Positions 60,406 to 64,000 of a stretch of 64,000 nucleotides of DNA are shown here, one piece after another. Every line of letters begins with the position of its first letter. The stretch's first letter is position 1. The stretch spans positions 1 to 64,000 of the forward strand of contig NZ_FMWU01000019.1 in the NCBI RefSeq assembly GCF_900103195.1. The letters run 5' to 3'. Origin of the DNA: Methylobacterium sp. UNC378MF (lineage in GTDB: Bacteria > Pseudomonadota > Alphaproteobacteria > Rhizobiales > Beijerinckiaceae). The notes below the pieces were generated by a model. The model saw only the letters and a program-made list of their open reading frames with translations, did no database searches and was not told where the DNA came from. The translations under genes were made by a program, and so were the position numbers.

Positions 60406-61950
60406 GTGACCGTGCCCGACAGTACACCGCGTCCCGTGATGCTCGTGATCCTCGACGGCTGGGGTCTGCGGGACGAGGTGGCCGACAACGCCGTCCATCA
60501 GGCCAAGACCCCGGTCTTCGACGCGCTGATGCGGGAGCGCCCCCGGGCGCGGCTGAAGACCTTCGGCACCGATGTCGGCCTGCCTAAGGGGCAGATGGGC
60601 AATTCCGAGGTCGGCCACCTCAATATCGGGGCCGGCCGGGTGGTCCTGCAGGACCTGCCGCGGATCGATGCCGCAGTCGCAGACGGCTCCCTTGCCCGGA
60701 ACCCGGCCCTGACCCGGTTCATCGACGCGCTGCGCGCGTCGGGCGGCACCTGCCACCTCGTCGGCCTTCTGTCGCCCGGCGGCGTCCACGCGCACCAGGA
60801 CCATGCCGTGGCGCTGGCGCGCGTCCTGGTCGGGGCGGGGATCCCGGTCCGGCTCCACGGCTTCACCGACGGGCGCGACATGCCGCCCCGCTCCGCCGCC
60901 ACCTGCATCGCCGACGTCGAGGCGACCCTCCCGAAGGGCGCCCGCATCGCCACCCTGTGCGGTCGCTATTTCGGGATGGACCGCGACCGGCGCTGGGAGC
61001 GGGTTCAGACGGCCTATGACGCCCTCACTGATGCGCGGGGAACCCGGTTCGCACGGGCCGGGCAGGCGGTCGCCGCGTCCTACGCGCAGGACGTGTCCGA
61101 CGAGTTCATGCGGCCCGCCATCATCGGCGACTATGCCGGCATGCACGACGGCGACGGCATCCTGAGCTTCAACTTCCGCGCCGATCGGACCCGGCAGATC
61201 CTGGAGGCGCTCCTCGACCCGGCCTTTGCGGGCTTCGACCGCCCGCGCACGATCCGCTTCGCCGCCGCCCTGGGGATCGTCCAGTACAGCGTCGAGATCG
61301 ACGCCTTCGCCGAGACCCTGTTCGGGCCCCTCGACCTGCCCAACGGCCTCGGCGAGACCGTGGCTCGGGCCGGCCGCGCCCAGCTGCGTATGGCCGAGAC
61401 CGAGAAGTACCCGCACGTCACCTACTTCATGAATGGCGGCCGCGAGGAGCCCTTCGCGGGGCAGGACGCCGTCCTCGTGCCCTCGCCGAAGGTCGCGACC
61501 TACGACCTTCAGCCGGAGATGTCGGCACAGGAACTTACCGACCGCGCCGTTGAGGCGATCGGCTCCGGCCGCTACGACCTCATCATCCTGAACTTCGCCA
61601 ACCCCGACATGGTCGGCCATACCGGCAGCCTCGCGGCCGCCGTGACGGCGGTGGAGACCGTCGATGCCTGCCTCGGCCGCGTGGTCGAGGCGGTGACGGC
61701 CCAGGGCGGGGCGCTGCTGGTGACGGCCGACCACGGCAATTGCGAGATGATGCGCAATCCCGAGACCGGTGAGCCCCACACCGCCCACACCCTCAACCCG
61801 GTGCCCGCCATGCTCGTCGGCGTCGACGGTGTGTCCCTGGCCGACGGCCGCCTGGCGGATGTGGCGCCGACGCTCCTCGCCCTGATGGGACTGGACCAGC
61901 CGGCCGAGATGACCGGCACGTCGCTGATCCGGAAGCGGGGCGAGGGCTGA
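60406..61950 (+). CDS. gpmI: 2,3-bisphosphoglycerate-independent phosphoglycerate mutase
   Basis: A 514-aa cytoplasmic, Mn-dependent glycolytic enzyme interconverting 3- and 2-phosphoglycerate. It has LVILDGWGLRDEVADNAVHQ (metal Asp17), catalytic Ser67 in GQMGNSEVGH, FTDGRDMPPRSA, NFRADRTRQI and the second metal site TADHGNCEMM near the end. Length is normal for GpmI. GTG at 60406 has AGGAGAG just upstream. It is a housekeeping gene lying inside the polysaccharide region, 210 bp after a glycosyltransferase and 132 bp before the flippase. Confidence 0.96.
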   Translation: MTVPDSTPRPVMLVILDGWGLRDEVADNAVHQAKTPVFDALMRERPRARLKTFGTDVGLPKGQMGNSEVGHLNIGAGRVVLQDLPRIDAAVADGSLARNPALTRFIDALRASGGTCHLVGLLSPGGVHAHQDHAVALARVLVGAGIPVRLHGFTDGRDMPPRSAATCIADVEATLPKGARIATLCGRYFGMDRDRRWERVQTAYDALTDARGTRFARAGQAVAASYAQDVSDEFMRPAIIGDYAGMHDGDGILSFNFRADRTRQILEALLDPAFAGFDRPRTIRFAAALGIVQYSVEIDAFAETLFGPLDLPNGLGETVARAGRAQLRMAETEKYPHVTYFMNGGREEPFAGQDAVLVPSPKVATYDLQPEMSAQELTDRAVEAIGSGRYDLIILNFANPDMVGHTGSLAAAVTAVETVDACLGRVVEAVTAQGGALLVTADHGNCEMMRNPETGEPHTAHTLNPVPAMLVGVDGVSLADGRLADVAPTLLALMGLDQPAEMTGTSLIRKRGEG

Positions 61951-62082
61951 CCGACGGCCCGGCGGCACGCCGCCTGCACTGCCCGGGCTGTCATGCATGC
62001 CGTCCCTGCGTTACCCCCCGCCACGAGGCCGGTCTGTCCCAGCGTGGTGCGAGGTTGTGGTGCGTGTGACCGGTTCTAGGAC

Positions 62083-63498
62083 ATGATCGCCCGGCACAGC
62101 CTGATCTATGTCGGCTCGCGGGGCTTCGCGGCCGCCCTGAACATGGCCTCCGTCGCGGTGTTCACGCGGCTCGCGCCGGTGGAGAGCTACGGCACCTACC
62201 TGTACGTCCTGTCCTGGGCGCTGGTGCTCTACGGCGCGACCTGCCAGTGGCCGAAATTCGCGTTCTTCGCCCTCTACGACGAGGCGCGGGAGCCCGCGCA
62301 GGTCGGCACCGTGGTGCGGATCCTGGGCGGCACGCTGCTGCTCGCCGGGCTCGGCAGCGCGCTGGCCGCCGCCCTCGGACTGATGCCGGCGCGCATGGCC
62401 GCCGCGATCCTGGCGCTCGCCTTTGGGACCACCCTGTTCGAGGGCTCCACCGAGATCGCCCGGACGCGCCTGCGGGCCGGGGCGGTGGCGGCCTCGGTGA
62501 TGAGCCGGGCGGTCCTGATCCTCGCCCTCGGTAGTCTGGCGCTGCATCTCTCGCAGGATCCGCTGCATCTCGCCTTCGCGGTGGCGGCCGCGAATGCCCT
62601 GGCCTCGCTCCCGGCCGCCGCCACGATCGCCCCGATGATGCCCGGTCGCGGCAGCCGGGCCGAGGCCCTGCGGCTGTTCGCCTATGGCTGGCCGCTGGTC
62701 CTGTCCTTCGGGACGGCGGCGCTCGCCCAGAGCCTCGACCGACTGATCATCGCCAAGACGGTGGGGCCGGCGGGGCTCGGCGCCTACGGGGCACTGGCCG
62801 ACTTCCTGAAGCAGAGCTTCATCGTGTTCGGCGAGGCGATCGCCCTGTCGCTGATCTCGATCGCCAAGCGCGAGGCGCGGGTCGGCGGGATGGCGGCGGC
62901 CTCCGGGGTTCTGGGCGACGCCGCCCGGGCCATGACGCTGATCGCGGCCTTCGGGGCGGTGTTCTTCCTGTGCTTCGACGATCTGGTCGTCGCGGTGCTG
63001 CTCGGGCCCGCCTACCGGGCGGAGGCGCGGGCACTCGCCCCGGTGCTGATCCTGGCCTCCATCCTGATGATGTTCCGCGCCTATTATTTCGGGCAGGTGA
63101 TCTACTTCACCCGATCCAGCGGCCTGGAGGCGGCCGCCGCCTTCGCGACCCTCGCCGCCGTCGCCGCGCTGTCGCTCCTGCTGATCCCGCGATTCGGCGC
63201 CGCCGGGGCGGCCCTCGCTTTCGCGGGCGGCCAGAGCGCGGCCTGCCTCGTGCTGGTGCTGGGCGCCCGCCGGGCCGGCACGATGATGCCGCTGCCCCTC
63301 GCCGACATGGCGGGGATCGCCGGGATCGCGCTGGCCTGCGGCGCGGTGAATGCCGGCATCGCCCTGGTTCCCGGCGGGCTGATGCCGCCGGGGCAGGCCC
63401 TGCGGCTGGTCCTGCTCGCCGTCGCCGCCGGCGTGACCGCATGGCGCTACGACGTGCTCGGCTTCGCCGGCGCGATCCGTGACCGGCTCGCGGCCTGA
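62083..63498 (+). CDS. Wzx/ExoT-type polysaccharide flippase
   Basis: A 471-aa integral membrane protein with about 12-14 hydrophobic helices, MATE/MVF-like (Polysacc_synt family). IARHSLIYVGSRGFAAALNM start, LAPVESYGTYLYVLS, then LAQSLDRLIIAKTVGPAGLG with the conserved arginine in the middle. It would flip undecaprenyl-linked repeats across the inner membrane. ATG at 62083 follows a GGTTCTAGGA spacer; the CelD-like gene begins ten bases after its stop. Confidence 0.85.
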   Translation: MIARHSLIYVGSRGFAAALNMASVAVFTRLAPVESYGTYLYVLSWALVLYGATCQWPKFAFFALYDEAREPAQVGTVVRILGGTLLLAGLGSALAAALGLMPARMAAAILALAFGTTLFEGSTEIARTRLRAGAVAASVMSRAVLILALGSLALHLSQDPLHLAFAVAAANALASLPAAATIAPMMPGRGSRAEALRLFAYGWPLVLSFGTAALAQSLDRLIIAKTVGPAGLGAYGALADFLKQSFIVFGEAIALSLISIAKREARVGGMAAASGVLGDAARAMTLIAAFGAVFFLCFDDLVVAVLLGPAYRAEARALAPVLILASILMMFRAYYFGQVIYFTRSSGLEAAAAFATLAAVAALSLLLIPRFGAAGAALAFAGGQSAACLVLVLGARRAGTMMPLPLADMAGIAGIALACGAVNAGIALVPGGLMPPGQALRLVLLAVAAGVTAWRYDVLGFAGAIRDRLAA

Positions 63499-63508
63499 CG
63501 GTCCCGCC

Positions 63509-64000
63509 ATGGCGGACACCGTCGCGCTACCGGGGGGCTTCGTGGCGGCGGTCCGGCCCCTCGATCCCGGAGCCCCCTGGATCCCGGCCTGGAGGGCCTT
63601 GGGCGCGGCCGCCCTGATCCGGAACCCGTTCTACGAGGCGGGCTACGCCCTGGCCGCCCGCGACGCCTTCGGGGCGGGCGTCCGCCTCCTCCTCGTCGCC
63701 GACCGGCCGCCTGAGGCGCCGGGGGCCCGGCTCGCCGCCGCCTGGCCGTTCCGGCCATCGCGGCGCCGCTGGGGCCTGCCGCTGCCGCTGCTCATGGGCT
63801 GGACCCACGGCTACAGCCCGTTCGGCGCGCCGCTTCTCGACGGCGCCGCGCCGGAGGCCGCGCTGGCGGGGCTCCTCGCCGCGCCGGGCGCGCTCGGCCT
63901 GCCGCCGCGCCTCCTCCTGCCGAACGCCCCCGCCGACGGCCCCCTGCCGGACCTCCTGACGGCCTGTGGCGGACGCCGCGCCGCCTACTGGCCGCATGAC
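63509..64000 (+). CDS. CelD/BcsL-type GNAT acetyltransferase, N-terminal part (cut by window edge)
   Basis: The open frame continues beyond the window (164 codons seen). It begins MADTVALPGGFVAAVRPLDP, then ALIRNPFYEAGYALAARDAF, which is the N-P-F-x-E-x-x-x-x-x-A opening of the CelD/BcsL acetyltransferase family (BioF2-like fold), associated with cellulose and EPS clusters. The segment GWTHGYSPFGAPLLDG fits the middle of that domain. It lies 10 bp after the flippase and is probably co-transcribed. The assignment is by eye. Confidence 0.6.
   Translation, partial: MADTVALPGGFVAAVRPLDPGAPWIPAWRALGAAALIRNPFYEAGYALAARDAFGAGVRLLLVADRPPEAPGARLAAAWPFRPSRRRWGLPLPLLMGWTHGYSPFGAPLLDGAAPEAALAGLLAAPGALGLPPRLLLPNAPADGPLPDLLTACGGRRAAYWPHD

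Overview
The window is a GC-rich alphaproteobacterial chromosome segment. The protein set (rhizobial Exo-type polysaccharide proteins, HemP plus a hmuTUV haem importer, DUF6894 small proteins) and the long GC-rich spacers with many spurious overlapping reading frames fit the Rhizobiales, most likely a Methylobacterium-like organism. This is an inference from gene content; no rRNA or marker gene is present, and I found no tRNA, CRISPR array, intact insertion sequence or convincing rho-independent terminator.

Layout. (1) 1-9750: sparsely coding exopolysaccharide (EPS) region, with the start of manC (truncated by the window edge), a family-4 glycosyltransferase, an ExoY-type sugar-phosphate transferase, a zinc-ribbon membrane miniprotein, two small exported or lipoprotein-like proteins and an acyltransferase, separated by long stretches in which I see no gene. 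(2) 10484-13966: phosphonate-type ABC importer phnDCEE with stop/start overlaps. (3) 13979-21104: an AbgB-like M20 amidohydrolase divergent from a dipeptide-type ABC importer whose two ATPases are fused. (4) 21291-25031: a four-gene siaBCDA module (kinase, phospho-switch protein, diguanylate cyclase, membrane PP2C phosphatase) that in Pseudomonas controls c-di-GMP and aggregation. (5) 25582-28567: hemP-hmuTUV, followed by what looks like the last piece of a TonB-dependent receptor. (6) 28847-40489: a second EPS block with ExoM- and ExoO-like glycosyltransferases, a second ExoY, an acyltransferase, several lineage-specific small proteins (two DUF6894 paralogues and a second pair of paralogues), an SDR/ArsR pair and UDP-glucose dehydrogenase. 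(7) 41206-47713: a LuxR-type regulator with a degenerate receiver, then ExoF (Wza-like), ExoP (Wzc-like) and a glycosyltransferase. (8) 48062-64000: a tightly overlapping operon for an amino sugar (N-acetyltransferase, Gfo/Idh oxidoreductase, two DegT aminotransferases, an epimerase, a polysaccharide deacetylase, a glycosyltransferase), then a Wzm/Wzt-type ABC exporter, an ExoA-like glycosyltransferase, gpmI, a Wzx-like flippase and a truncated CelD-like acetyltransferase.

How it fits together. ManC, Ugd and the amino-sugar genes would make activated sugars. The two ExoY proteins would start lipid-linked chains, the glycosyltransferases extend them, and the acyltransferases and deacetylase decorate them. 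Export machinery of both the Wzx/Wza/Wzc and ABC types is present; no Wzy polymerase was recognised. The LuxR-type regulator and the c-di-GMP-linked Sia module are plausible controls on production, but that link is inference from proximity.
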